A stretch of DNA of 21,277 nucleotides from a virus, in the IMG/VR virus record IMGVR_UViG_3300042382_000100, positions 1 through 21,277 of that record; one strand, given 5' to 3'. How positions within the stretch are numbered: position 1 is the first letter of the stretch; each line of letters opens with the position of its first letter. The notes under the pieces were generated by a model. The model had not been told where the DNA came from. It was given only the letters and a program-made list of their open reading frames with translations, and did no database searches. Shown here one piece after another: positions 7,587-15,286 of the stretch. A program made the translations under genes and the position numbers.

Positions 7587-8033
7587 ATGGCAGCAATCAA
7601 CGAGATAACAGGCGATTCTATACAGACTCGCATGAAGGGTAAAACCTTTGATGACAATTACGACAAAATAGACAGAACAGTAAGATTAGAAGAAAAGAAA
7701 GACGAGCAAGAAGACGATTTAGTAACAATGAAAGCTGACTTCCTAGAACGATGGAATCTTAGTGGCGAAGAAGGCGAAAAGGTTTGGCAAGAAAAGCTAA
7801 CCATGATGTACAGACAAGGCACTGTATCGTTGCCTTATGTTCGTGAAGACTACAAGCCCTATCAGTCAATGATTGATGGTCGCATGATAGAGGGCAAGAA
7901 AGCCCATAGAGAGCATCTAAAGCGTAACAACTGCATAGAGGCAGGTGATATGCCTATAAAGAATCCAGAAAGACCCAAGGATAACTTGAAAGAGCATATT
8001 GCTAGAGAAGTTTACAACAAATTGCGTTATTAA
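7587..8033 (+). CDS. Conserved small phage protein with two recurring motifs
   Basis: 148 residues; the ATG lies two bases after the previous stop and has little ribosome-site sequence, so coupled translation is likely. Residues 1-30 (INEITGDSIQTRM ... YDKIDR) match a short motif that opens many small uncharacterised phage proteins. Residues about 85-122 (PYQSMIDGRMIEGKKAHREH, then LKRNNCIEAGD) match another recurrent phage motif, DG-x-x-I-x-x-x-x-x-HREHLKRN, here without the zinc-ribbon cysteines sometimes associated with it. Between them is an acidic, probably helical linker (EEKKDEQEDDL). It looks like a fusion of two small-protein themes. Function is unknown; a structural-module location is all that can be said. 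Confidence 0.66.
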   Translation: MAAINEITGDSIQTRMKGKTFDDNYDKIDRTVRLEEKKDEQEDDLVTMKADFLERWNLSGEEGEKVWQEKLTMMYRQGTVSLPYVREDYKPYQSMIDGRMIEGKKAHREHLKRNNCIEAGDMPIKNPERPKDNLKEHIAREVYNKLRY

Positions 8034-8046
8034 CAAGGAGCAACAA

Positions 8047-8403
8047 ATGGCAAAAGTTTCAAATTTAACAGGTTCAGGTATCGCTGGTGGTGCTGCACAA
8101 TCTGTAGTTGGTTATGTATCATTAGCTCAAACAGCTAGTGGTACTGCACAAGGCGGTCAAACAGTTGTAAGTGACATCGTTCAATACACAACATCTACAT
8201 CTAACTACGGCCCTACATTGTCAGCCACAGCAGCACCTGGCGACACAGTAACTATCGTAAACGGTTCAGCTAACACAATCAAAGTATGGCCAGCATCAGG
8301 CTTTTCAATTGATGGTGGTACAGCAGACGCTGCGGTAACTCAAACAACATTAGTTACTAAACAATATGTTTCACTAGGTAACGGTAACTGGGTAACGCTA
8401 TAA
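8047..8403 (+). CDS. Beta-rich putative capsid decoration or head-fibre protein
   Basis: 118 residues. I chose the ATG at 8047 because AAGGAG lies at 8035-8040 and MAKVSNLTGSGIAGG looks like a natural N-terminus; upstream extension to a TTG would overlap the previous gene. The sequence is nearly all Gly/Thr/Ser/Ala/Val with no Cys, and ends ANTIKVWPASGFSIDGG ... YVSLGNGNWVTL. The N-T-I-x-V-x-P-x-x-G-x-x-I-(D/N)-G-x-x-A pattern is common in small virion-surface or fibre-associated phage proteins. Its place just before the scaffold and coat genes favours a head decoration or head-fibre protein. This is inference; a fibre accessory is the alternative. Confidence 0.62.
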   Translation: MAKVSNLTGSGIAGGAAQSVVGYVSLAQTASGTAQGGQTVVSDIVQYTTSTSNYGPTLSATAAPGDTVTIVNGSANTIKVWPASGFSIDGGTADAAVTQTTLVTKQYVSLGNGNWVTL

Positions 8404-8409
8404 ACAACC

Positions 8410-8430
8410 GACACATAACAACAATGTGTC
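8410..8430 (+). promoter_or_regulatory. Perfect 7-bp hairpin after the 118-residue gene
   Basis: GACACAT at 8410-8416 pairs exactly with ATGTGTC at 8424-8430 around a 7-base loop. It begins six bases after the stop codon. It is followed by a run of seven A, not T, so it is not a standard + strand terminator. It may shield the 3' end of the upstream mRNA, mark an RNA-processing site, or be part of the regulatory leader with the direct repeats that follow. The role is unproven. Confidence 0.45.
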
Positions 8431-8431
8431 T

Positions 8432-8495
8432 AAAAAAATCAGTTTTGTATACATATAAATAAAATATGTACAAAAAAATCAGTTTTATATACATA
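8432..8495 (+). repeat. Two 24-bp direct repeats in the scaffold leader
   Basis: Copies at 8432-8455 and 8472-8495 begin AAAAAAATCAGTTTT and end TATACATA, and differ at one base (G at 8447, A at 8487). Their start-to-start distance is 40 bp, close to four helical turns, so both would face the same side of the DNA. The second copy runs straight into the ribosome site of the scaffold gene. I see no good sigma-70 -35/-10 pair. A tandem promoter for a phage or modified polymerase, or a protein-binding site, are the plausible roles. Confidence 0.7.
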
Positions 8496-8505
8496 AGGAA
8501 GCAAA

Positions 8506-9537
8506 ATGGAAAACCAGACTACTCTGGATGAGCCAATTAGCCTAAGAGATACAATTGAAAACGCTATTGAATCAACAGAATCAGCAGTAACAGAAAATAC
8601 GACCTCACAGGACGCTGTAGAAAGCGATAAAACTTCTCGCCCTAGGGATGAGTCAGGTAAATTCGCTAAATCCTCTCAAAACGCTTCAAAAGAGCTTACA
8701 GAGGCATCTGATGACAATGTTGTAGAAAATGATACAAATGTAGCAGAAATAACTACAAAACCTCGTCCTAGTTCTTGGAAAAAGGATTATGAAGAGCATT
8801 GGGGTAAGTTAGACCCAACTTTGCAGGATTATATTCAACAAAGGGAAGCTGATTACGCTAAAGGCGTGTCAACTTACAAGAATCAATGGGACATGGCTCA
8901 ACCAGTAATGGAAAGCTTGCGTCAATTTGAACCTTTGTTACAACAATATGGCGTAGCTCCGCAACAATGGATTACGCAGCTAGGTAATGCTCATGCCAAA
9001 TTGGTTATGGGTACACCTGAGCAAAAGATGCAAACCTTTCAACAATTAGCTAATGACTACGGTATTAACTTAGGCGCTGTAACTGGCCAAACAGGTTACG
9101 ATCCACAGTTCTCACAATTAGCTCAAGAGTTGGCGCAAATAAAGAATCAATGGTCAAGCTTTCAAAGTTCGCAAGAACAATTAGAGCAAGCCCAATTGCA
9201 GAATGAGATTTCGTCATTTAAAGATGACAAACCTTATTTTGAGGAAGTTCGTGAAACCATGGCTGGACTACTCCAAAGCGGAATGGCAAACGACCTTCAA
9301 TCAGCTTATGACAAAGCTATCCGATTAAACGATGATGTATTTCAGAAAGTAAGTGCTGAACAGGCGCATAAATCTGAAGCAGCTCAACGAGAAAAGGTAG
9401 CAGCCGCAAAAGCAAAGGTACTTTCACCTAAGTCAACAACGCCTACAGCGTCAATGTCTAGTGGTGGTAAGTCCGCAAGTTCCGCTAGAGATGCAATTAT
9501 GCAAGCTTTTGAACAGCACTCTAGTGGTTTAATCTGA
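8506..9537 (+). CDS. Scaffold protein
   Basis: 343 residues, ATG preceded by AAGGAA at 8495-8500. Scaffold proteins direct coat assembly inside the procapsid and leave before or during DNA packaging. The evidence is fourfold: an acidic, low-complexity N-terminus (residues 1-80) containing RDESGKFAK; the segment RPSSWKKDYEEHWGKLDP and LQDYIQQREADYAKGVSTYK (about residues 87-125), recurrent in podovirus scaffolds; a long Gln-rich, helical, largely coiled-coil middle; and a basic Ala/Ser-rich C-terminus (AAAKAKVLSPKST) of the type that binds coat. It lies immediately upstream of the coat gene, the canonical place. No protease domain is seen. Confidence 0.86.
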   Translation: MENQTTLDEPISLRDTIENAIESTESAVTENTTSQDAVESDKTSRPRDESGKFAKSSQNASKELTEASDDNVVENDTNVAEITTKPRPSSWKKDYEEHWGKLDPTLQDYIQQREADYAKGVSTYKNQWDMAQPVMESLRQFEPLLQQYGVAPQQWITQLGNAHAKLVMGTPEQKMQTFQQLANDYGINLGAVTGQTGYDPQFSQLAQELAQIKNQWSSFQSSQEQLEQAQLQNEISSFKDDKPYFEEVRETMAGLLQSGMANDLQSAYDKAIRLNDDVFQKVSAEQAHKSEAAQREKVAAAKAKVLSPKSTTPTASMSSGGKSASSARDAIMQAFEQHSSGLI

Positions 9538-9558
9538 CAATAAATAAGGAGTGACATT

Positions 9559-10554
9559 ATGGCTTTCGCCAATTCAACCGTGTCAGACATTATTGCAACT
9601 ACCATCCAAAGTCGTAGTGGCAAACTGGCTGATAATGTAACATTAAACAACGCAGTATTAGATCGTTTACGCAAGCGTGGCAATGTACGCCCATTCTCTG
9701 GCGGTAATGTGATTTTAGAAGAAATCATGTATAACGACAGCAATACAAACAACACAAACTCATACAGCGGTTATGAAACTCTGAACATTGCGCCTAACAG
9801 CCCAATTTCAGCAGCTCAATTCTCTATCGCTCAATATGCGTCTGCTGTTACCATCTCTGGCTTGGAAATGTTGCAAAACAGTTCTAAAGAGGCAATCATT
9901 GACTTGTTAGAAGGTCGTGTACAAGTTGCTGAAGGTCAATTGATGAATCGTATCCAAACTGACATCTACGGTGACGGTACTGGTAACGGTGGTAAAAACT
10001 TAACTGGTTTGGCTGCTGCTGTTGCAGATAGTCCATCTACTGGTGTTTACGGTGGTATTAACCGTGCAACATGGTCATTCTGGCAAAACCAAGCTTTCTC
10101 TGGCGTAACCAATGGCGGTGCTGCTGTTTCTGCTGCTAACATTCAATCTTACATGACTCAACTAGCTATTAAATTAGTTCGTGGTCAAGATAAGGCTGAT
10201 TTGATTGTAGCTGACAACAACTACTACTCACTATATGTAAACTCATTGCAAGCTATCCAACGCGTAACTTCAGTTGATGAAGGCGCTGCTGGTTTCGCAT
10301 CATTGAAATTCTACGGTGGTGGTACATCTGCCGATGTAGTTTTAGGTGGTGGTATTGGTTCTCAAGCAACTGCAAACCACATGTGGTTCTTGAACACTAA
10401 CTACATCTACTTCCGTCCTCATACAGACCGTAACTTTGCCCCTATCGGTGGCGAGCGTCAATCTGTAAACCAAGACGCTGTAGTTAAACTAATCGGTTGG
10501 GCTGGTAACTTAACTAGCTCTGGTCCACAATTCAGTGGCGTTCTTAAGGCTTAA
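9559..10554 (+). CDS. Major capsid protein (HK97-fold type)
   Basis: 331 residues with a strong AAGGAG at 9546-9551, fitting a highly expressed product. It follows the scaffold gene directly. Features seen: an N-terminal arm with a short helix (STVSDIIATTIQSRSGKLAD), an N-LRKRGNVRPFSGG region, the long spine-helix region SKEAIIDLLEGRVQVAEGQL, and the TGVYGGINRATWSFWQN stretch (about residues 158-175) that is typical of one large clade of phage coat proteins. The C-terminal part has the usual FLNTNYIYFRPHTDRNF segment and ends with a Gly/Ser/Leu-rich strand. Length is within the normal range for uncleaved HK97-fold coat proteins. No prodomain or maturation protease is seen. Confidence 0.92.
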   Translation: MAFANSTVSDIIATTIQSRSGKLADNVTLNNAVLDRLRKRGNVRPFSGGNVILEEIMYNDSNTNNTNSYSGYETLNIAPNSPISAAQFSIAQYASAVTISGLEMLQNSSKEAIIDLLEGRVQVAEGQLMNRIQTDIYGDGTGNGGKNLTGLAAAVADSPSTGVYGGINRATWSFWQNQAFSGVTNGGAAVSAANIQSYMTQLAIKLVRGQDKADLIVADNNYYSLYVNSLQAIQRVTSVDEGAAGFASLKFYGGGTSADVVLGGGIGSQATANHMWFLNTNYIYFRPHTDRNFAPIGGERQSVNQDAVVKLIGWAGNLTSSGPQFSGVLKA

Positions 10555-10565
10555 GGGGAAATAAC

Positions 10566-10856
10566 ATGGCATATTCAGTAACCCCACTTGCTGGGATTGA
10601 TTTAGTTGACACCGTAACAGCAGTAGAAATTGCTGCTGGCTCACCTGTAAACGCTTTACTTGGTACTCAAGTATGGGGTTCAGACGGTCGTCGTTATGTT
10701 TTTGCAAAAGCAAGTGATTCTATTGCAGCATCAGATACAACTTGCTCTATAGATGCAACTACATTTGCAGCAACTAATGTTGGCGGTACATACGATTCAC
10801 CAGCAACAGCAATGGTTGTTGGCGATTACGGTTGGTTCAGCGAAGCATCAGTGTAA
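10566..10856 (+). CDS. Small capsid-associated protein downstream of coat
   Basis: 96 residues, ribosome site AAGGGGAA at 10553-10560. Ala/Thr/Val/Ser-rich with a predicted mostly beta fold: GIDLVDTVTAVEIAAGSPVN, LLGTQVWGSDGRRYVFAK, then a terminal MVVGDYGWFSEASV. I have no firm family name; similar small proteins are common immediately after phage coat genes, where they are usually annotated as hypothetical or decoration proteins. It is the last gene before a strong terminator and so shares the high-expression coat transcript, which suits a stoichiometric head component. Function is inferred from this position only. Confidence 0.66.
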   Translation: MAYSVTPLAGIDLVDTVTAVEIAAGSPVNALLGTQVWGSDGRRYVFAKASDSIAASDTTCSIDATTFAATNVGGTYDSPATAMVVGDYGWFSEASV

Positions 10857-10860
10857 TCTA

Positions 10861-10892
10861 AAAGACTCTCACCTCTTCGGAGGTGGGTTTCT
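10861..10892 (+). terminator. Rho-independent terminator with UUCG loop after the coat module
   Basis: CACCTC (10870-10875), TTCG loop (10876-10879), GAGGTG (10880-10885), extended by a T-G pair and a C-G pair (10869/10886 and 10868/10887). It is followed by TTTCT and preceded by AAAG. The C(UUCG)G tetraloop is exceptionally stable. The U run is short, so partial read-through into the tail genes is expected. Confidence 0.82.
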
Positions 10893-10942
10893 AGGTAGTT
10901 TTCATTTCGAGAGCTATCTACAAACCCCAAACCACTTTGGAG
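10892..10942 (+). promoter_or_regulatory. Two further hairpins leading into the next ribosome site
   Basis: TAGGTAG (10892-10898) pairs with CTATCTA (10914-10920) with one G-U pair around a 15-base loop. Then CCAAA (10927-10931) pairs with TTTGG (10936-10940) around CCAC. The second stem contains part of the ribosome site GGAG (10939-10942) of the gene starting at 10949, so it could lower its translation. The stems are short and AT-rich; their effect is inferred. Confidence 0.4.
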
Positions 10943-10948
10943 ATTCAA

Positions 10949-11542
10949 ATGCAATACAACACAGATGTAAATAACCCCGATTCACGATTAAATGTGAAGT
11001 TTTATCAACGAGCAATAAGTAACGAGTTTAAGAGTGCTTTAGAAGGCCGTCCTATCATGGAGATGGCAGACTTTATCTTAATAGAAGTTCCAGGCAACAC
11101 TCACACAGTAATTGACACCTTTGCAGCAGCAGAACACAAAGAGCGCTTCCCTATACAATGGGCAAGGTATCAGAACGAGAAAACAGATGGCGATATTGAA
11201 GGCACATTGCTTCACGATTGGCCAGTTTTAAATGCAGCTTCAGCGGCAGAGTTAAAACACTTTAAATTTTACACAGTAGAGCAAGTAGCACAAGCGTCTG
11301 ACGCTCAATTAGGTGCAATGGGTATGGCAGCAGGTATGTCACCACTAGCTCTGCGTGACAAGGCAAAAGCTTTCTTATCTAGCGCCAAAGGCACAGCATT
11401 AGTTCAACAACAAGCAGACGAGCTTCGTAAGCGTGATGAAGAGCTATCAGCAGTCAAGGCTCAACTAGCAGAGTTAGCACAAAAAATGAATCAACCTAAA
11501 GCTGCGCCTAAAAAGGCTAAAGCAGAGGAATTAGAGGAATAA
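10949..11542 (+). CDS. Uncharacterised virion-module protein with C-terminal coiled coil
   Basis: 197 residues. The start is the ATG at 10949, seven bases after TTTGGAG; a TTG at 10937 would place the ribosome site inside the gene. The N-terminal half (NPDSRLNVKFYQRAISNEFK; MEMADFILIEVPGNTHTVID; HKERFPIQWARYQ) is a compact conserved-looking domain. The C-terminal part is a short helical segment (LGAMGMAAGMSPLALRDKAK) and then heptad-like coiled coil (ADELRKRDEELSAVKAQLAE) with a Lys/Ala-rich tail. Similar proteins occur between coat and adaptor genes of environmental podoviruses, but I know no tested function. A head-completion or assembly role is likely from context. Confidence 0.7.
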   Translation: MQYNTDVNNPDSRLNVKFYQRAISNEFKSALEGRPIMEMADFILIEVPGNTHTVIDTFAAAEHKERFPIQWARYQNEKTDGDIEGTLLHDWPVLNAASAAELKHFKFYTVEQVAQASDAQLGAMGMAAGMSPLALRDKAKAFLSSAKGTALVQQQADELRKRDEELSAVKAQLAELAQKMNQPKAAPKKAKAEELEE

Positions 11543-11543
11543 T

Positions 11544-12461
11544 ATGGCAACAACTCTCTTGCAATTAGTGCAACAAGCATCAGCCGAGATGGGCTTGGCT
11601 ATCCCCAATGCGGTGGTAGGCAATACAGCGGCAGATGTTACCCAACTTTATTATTTAATTAATGCGGCAGGTAACGAAGTTGCGAGAGAGTACCCATGGG
11701 AAGCTCTAAACACAGAATACGATTGGTATTCACAATACTCTGAATCAGATGGTGCTATCGTGTATGGCGCTACCGTCATTACAGGTGTTGATCCTGCTAC
11801 TGTAGCGTTTATCAATGCGGCTGGCGCAACTAACTTCCAAGTGCAAGGTGAAGGTGTCATTCAAAGCACTGCTGTGGTGTCTGCTACTGGAACTACCGTT
11901 ACAATCAATAGTGCTGCAACTAGCGATGGTTCAGGCAATTATGTATTTGGTCAAGTTATGTATGACTTGCCTACAGGCTTTGACCGTATTACTGATCGTA
12001 CACAATACGACAAATCTAAACGCTGGGAGATGTTAGGCCCTGAAACACCACAACAATGGCAATGGCTCAAGTCTAGCTACATTTCAACTGGCCCTCGTAT
12101 TCGTTGGCGTATCATGGGTCAGAAGTTTCAAATATGGCCACTTACATCTACTAACGAATACTTAAGCTTTGAGTACATCTCAACAAACTGGGCAACATCT
12201 GCTACAGGCACAACTCAAGCGCAATTCTTTGCTGATACTGACACTTGTATTTACCCAAACCGTTTAATGGTTTTGGCGCTCAAAAAGAAATACTTTGAAA
12301 TAAAAGGTTTTGATACATCATCATTCCAGCGTGATTATGATATGCAACTTAACATCGCTAAAGCTAACGATGCAGGTTCTGCTACACTATCACTAGCACC
12401 AAGAACAGCCAATGTCCTAATTGGTTGGGAGAACATTCCAGACGCTAACTACGGAGCTTAA
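11544..12461 (+). CDS. Head-tail adaptor / tail tubular A-like protein
   Basis: 305 residues, ATG after GAGGAATAAT. This class docks under the portal and links it to the tail nozzle (T7 gp11 or P22 gp4 role). The helical start TTLLQLVQQASAEMGLAIPN and the ADVTQLYYLINAAGNEVARE segment, with YPWEAL at about residue 50, are typical of adaptor proteins. The middle is an Ala/Thr/Gly/Val-rich beta insertion (about residues 70-130). The C-terminal part carries LPTGFDRITDRTQYDKSKRW, then WLKSSYISTGPRIRWRIMG, QKFQIWP, and a helical ending LMVLALKKKYFEIKGFDTSS. It is followed two bases later by the gp10-like tail gene, the usual order. Confidence 0.82.
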   Translation: MATTLLQLVQQASAEMGLAIPNAVVGNTAADVTQLYYLINAAGNEVAREYPWEALNTEYDWYSQYSESDGAIVYGATVITGVDPATVAFINAAGATNFQVQGEGVIQSTAVVSATGTTVTINSAATSDGSGNYVFGQVMYDLPTGFDRITDRTQYDKSKRWEMLGPETPQQWQWLKSSYISTGPRIRWRIMGQKFQIWPLTSTNEYLSFEYISTNWATSATGTTQAQFFADTDTCIYPNRLMVLALKKKYFEIKGFDTSSFQRDYDMQLNIAKANDAGSATLSLAPRTANVLIGWENIPDANYGA

Positions 12462-12463
12462 TA

Positions 12464-13984
12464 ATGGCTAGAGCTAAAAGAGCTGTATCACAGCCAGTAT
12501 CATTACCAGCACCAGTGGGTGGATGGAACGCTAGAGATGCGTTGCCAGCAATGGCCCCATCCGATGCAGTTGTATTAAATAACTGGTTTCCAGCTACAAC
12601 AGAATGTGTAATGCGTAAAGGTTACACAAAACACGCAACAGGTATCACAGGCCAAGTAGAAACCATCATGGCATACTCTGGAGGCGCTACAGACAAGTTA
12701 TTTGCTATCGCTGGTGGCAGTGTATACGATGTAACATCTACAGGCGCTGTAGGGGCTGCTGTGTTGACAGGGCTAACTAATTCTAAATGGGGTTATTGCA
12801 ACATTGCAACCTCTGGTGGCAACTTCTTATCCATGGCTAATGGTGTAGATGCACCTCGTAACTATAACGGCTCTACATGGTCTACACCTGCTATAACAGG
12901 TGTTACGGCTACTACATTGCGTGACCCTATCCTATATGCTGAAAGACAATTCTTTATTGAGGATAACAGCCTAAAGGTATGGTATCTACCAGTTGACTCT
13001 ATTGCTGGTGCTGCCAATGTTGTAGATGTTGCATCATTTATGACTAAAGGTGGTTTCATTGTAGCTCATGGCACATGGACAATTGATGCTGGTAACGGTG
13101 TAAACGATCACTATGTAATTATGACTAACAAAGGTCAGATTATCGTGTATCAAGGCATAGACCCTTCATCTATAACAACTTGGTCTATGGTAGGTGTGTG
13201 GGATATTGGTGCGCCAGTAGGCCGTAGAAGCCTATACAAATACGCTGGTGATATGCTTATCATCTGCCAAGACGGTGTAGTGCCATTATCAGGTGCTTTG
13301 CAATCATCTAGGGTTCAACCTAGAGTAGCGATCACCGACAAAATACAATACGCAATTAGTACGGCTGTTACAGATTACGCTGCTAACTTTGGTTGGCAAT
13401 TAATGTATGTGCCAACAATTAATCAATTATGGTTGAATGTGCCAATAGAGCAAGGCAACAATCAACAACAATATGTAATGAACACAATTACAGGTTCATG
13501 GTGTAACTACACCAACTGGAACGCTAATTGCATGGAGATGTTTGATGATGAGCCTTACTTTGGTGGTAATGGTTATGTTGCTCATGCTTATTACAGTAAC
13601 ACAGACGGTGGCAATAACATTGCAGCGTTTGGCTTACAAGCGTTCAATAACTTTAACAGCGCAGGTACATTAAAACGCTTTACTATGTCACGCCCTATAC
13701 TAAGGGCTGATGGAGCGCCTTCTGTATACGCTGGTATCAATATAGACTTTGACTTAGCTGACAATTCTACAATCTTAAATTATGTGCCTGTAAATTATGG
13801 TGTATGGGATAGCGGAACTTGGGATGCGTCATTGTTTGGTGGTGGTCAAACTGTTTATCAAAACTGGCAAGGTTTAAATGGTGTTGGCTATTATGGCGCA
13901 CCTGTTGTTAAAACTTTATCAGCACAGCTAAATGTAAGTTGGGTAGGTACTGACATTGTTATTGAGGGCGGTGCAATTCTGTAA
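12464..13984 (+). CDS. Tail nozzle/stabilisation protein, P22 gp10-like
   Basis: 506 residues, ATG with GGAG at 12452-12455. The opening SLPAPVGGWNARDALPAMAP followed by DAVVLNNWFPATTECVMRKG is characteristic of P22 gp10-like/tail tubular B-like proteins that seal the portal channel and hold the tail spike. Beta-propeller-like repeated strands run through the protein: LFAIAGGSVYDVT, FLSMANGVDAPRNYNG, GQIIVYQGIDPSSITTW, MLIICQDGVVPLSGAL, QLWLNVPIEQGNN, and NTITGSWCNYTNWNANCMEM. The length matches the family. Its stop overlaps the following acetyltransferase start (TAATG), so the two are probably translationally coupled. Confidence 0.84.
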   Translation: MARAKRAVSQPVSLPAPVGGWNARDALPAMAPSDAVVLNNWFPATTECVMRKGYTKHATGITGQVETIMAYSGGATDKLFAIAGGSVYDVTSTGAVGAAVLTGLTNSKWGYCNIATSGGNFLSMANGVDAPRNYNGSTWSTPAITGVTATTLRDPILYAERQFFIEDNSLKVWYLPVDSIAGAANVVDVASFMTKGGFIVAHGTWTIDAGNGVNDHYVIMTNKGQIIVYQGIDPSSITTWSMVGVWDIGAPVGRRSLYKYAGDMLIICQDGVVPLSGALQSSRVQPRVAITDKIQYAISTAVTDYAANFGWQLMYVPTINQLWLNVPIEQGNNQQQYVMNTITGSWCNYTNWNANCMEMFDDEPYFGGNGYVAHAYYSNTDGGNNIAAFGLQAFNNFNSAGTLKRFTMSRPILRADGAPSVYAGINIDFDLADNSTILNYVPVNYGVWDSGTWDASLFGGGQTVYQNWQGLNGVGYYGAPVVKTLSAQLNVSWVGTDIVIEGGAIL

Positions 13985-14391
13985 TGCTAGTCCAAGGCGA
14001 ATATGTAGCTCGTTGGGTAATGGAAAAGGTAGGCTCTTACACCGAGGGCATGACTGCTCTTGGTTGGGAAATTGATGGTGTTATTGTTGCTGGTACGGCT
14101 TTTGAAAACTGGAATGGCAACAATATGTTTGGCCATCAAAGGATAGACTCACCACCGCCTAAAGGCTATTGGCTGACAGTAGTTGATTACATATTTAATC
14201 AAGTAAAGGTTAAACGCTTTACGGCTACCGTAGAGGCTGATAACCACAAAGCAATAAGCCTTAACCACAAGATAGGTTTTGTAATAGAAACAACTTTAAA
14301 AGACGCAGGTCGTAACGGTGATTTACTTATAATGACCTTATGGCCTGAAAACTGCAAAATGTTAAACTGGAGTAAAAAAAATGCTAGGTAA
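13984..14391 (+). CDS. GNAT-family N-acetyltransferase in the tail module
   Basis: 135 residues, starting on the last base of the gp10-like stop. The fold signature is in the C-terminal half: beta strand RFTATVEADNHKAISLNHKI then GF (residues 78-99), the N-x-x-A-x-x-(L/Y)-x-x-K-(I/L)-GF motif of GNAT enzymes, followed by VIETTLKDAGRNGDLLIMTL. The acetyl-CoA loop (Q/R-x-x-G-x-G/A) is not obvious; GYWLTVVDYIFNQV occupies that place. Known GNAT proteins transfer acetyl from acetyl-CoA to amines. The phage substrate is unknown; virion or host protein modification are both possible. It overlaps the next gene by 11 bases, so it is embedded in the virion operon. Confidence 0.78.
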   Translation: MLVQGEYVARWVMEKVGSYTEGMTALGWEIDGVIVAGTAFENWNGNNMFGHQRIDSPPPKGYWLTVVDYIFNQVKVKRFTATVEADNHKAISLNHKIGFVIETTLKDAGRNGDLLIMTLWPENCKMLNWSKKNAR

Positions 14392-15277
14392 ATTCGTGCA
14401 ATTAAGATTGCAAGGTGTTCGTGATCCATTTATATCTATGGCCAATGGTAAAGCTAAAGCACCACCAGCTCCTGACTATACTGCTGCGGCTAGAGAAACA
14501 TCTGCTGGTAACTTAGAGTCTGCAAGGGCTACTGCTGCTGCTAACCGTACTAATCAAGTTACTCCTTACGGCAATTTAACTTACACAGCCAACCCAGGCA
14601 CTGATCCATACGGCAATACTTTGTATACAGCCACACAAACATTATCTCCAGAGCAACAAAAAATTTACCAGCAAGAAAGTCAACTTAACGAAGGTTTGAT
14701 GTCTACCGCCAATAAAGGCTTAGATTACGCTAACGAAGTGTTAAGCAAGCCTGGGGTAGATACATCTAAATTGCCATCTTACGGCATTAATCCTGGCGAA
14801 ACATACTCTGACGCTATTATGCGTAGATTAGCTCCACAAATTGCTCAAGAGAGCGAAATGTCTGACGCTCAACTAGCTAACCAAGGTATTGCTCAAGGCA
14901 CACAAGCTTATGAGAACGCTAAACGACAATTGGCCATGAGTCAAAATGACCGTCAACTTGGTGCTATTACAAGTGGCATGAATGTAGGTTTAGGTGCTAA
15001 TCAACAAGCTTTTCAACAACAAGCTTACAATCAAATGCAACCTATCAATGTTATTAACGCATTGCGTACAGGTTCACAAGTGCAAAATCCAAGCTTTGCT
15101 GCTACGCCTCAACAAGCCAATACTGGCGGTGCTGATATATTAGGTGCTACACAAGCAGGTTATAACGCTCAACTAGCCGCTACAAACGCTGCTAATGCGT
15201 CTAGAGGCGGATTTATGAGTGGGTTAATGGGTTTAGGCGGTGCTGCTTTAATGTCACCAACAGGAACATTCGGATAA
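14381..15277 (+). CDS. Putative ejection/internal virion protein 1
   Basis: 298 residues, ATG with GGAG at 14369-14372 inside the acetyltransferase gene. Rich in Ala, Gln, Asn and Thr. An N-terminal domain carries TNQVTPYGNLTYTANPGTDP and YTATQTLSPEQQKIYQQ, a pattern recurrent in phage proteins of this position. Then come long helical Gln/Ala-rich stretches (AQLANQGIAQGTQAYENAKR; GLGANQQAFQQQAYNQMQ). It closes with a hydrophobic Gly/Ala helix (GGFMSGLMGLGGAALM), which could insert in a membrane. Composition and place after the tail hub genes fit the smallest of the three proteins ejected with the genome in P22 or T7-like phages. This is inference, with no catalytic motif seen. Confidence 0.7.
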   Translation: MLGKFVQLRLQGVRDPFISMANGKAKAPPAPDYTAAARETSAGNLESARATAAANRTNQVTPYGNLTYTANPGTDPYGNTLYTATQTLSPEQQKIYQQESQLNEGLMSTANKGLDYANEVLSKPGVDTSKLPSYGINPGETYSDAIMRRLAPQIAQESEMSDAQLANQGIAQGTQAYENAKRQLAMSQNDRQLGAITSGMNVGLGANQQAFQQQAYNQMQPINVINALRTGSQVQNPSFAATPQQANTGGADILGATQAGYNAQLAATNAANASRGGFMSGLMGLGGAALMSPTGTFG

Positions 15278-15286
15278 GGATTTAAT

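Noticed and set aside
7999-8046. Upstream TTG start for the 118-residue beta-rich protein
   Set aside because: It overlaps the previous gene, while the ATG at 8047 has AAGGAG at the right distance.
8432-8495. CRISPR-like array in the scaffold leader
   Set aside because: There are only two copies with a 16-base spacer, no cas genes, and placement fits a leader element.
8431-8505. T7-type or sigma-70 promoter in the repeat region
   Set aside because: No match to the T7 consensus, and TATAAA/TAAAAT-like boxes lack a -35 element at proper spacing; only the repeat itself is reported.
10937-10948. TTG start four codons upstream for the 197-residue protein
   Set aside because: It would place the TTTGGAG ribosome site inside the coding region; the ATG at 10949 fits better.
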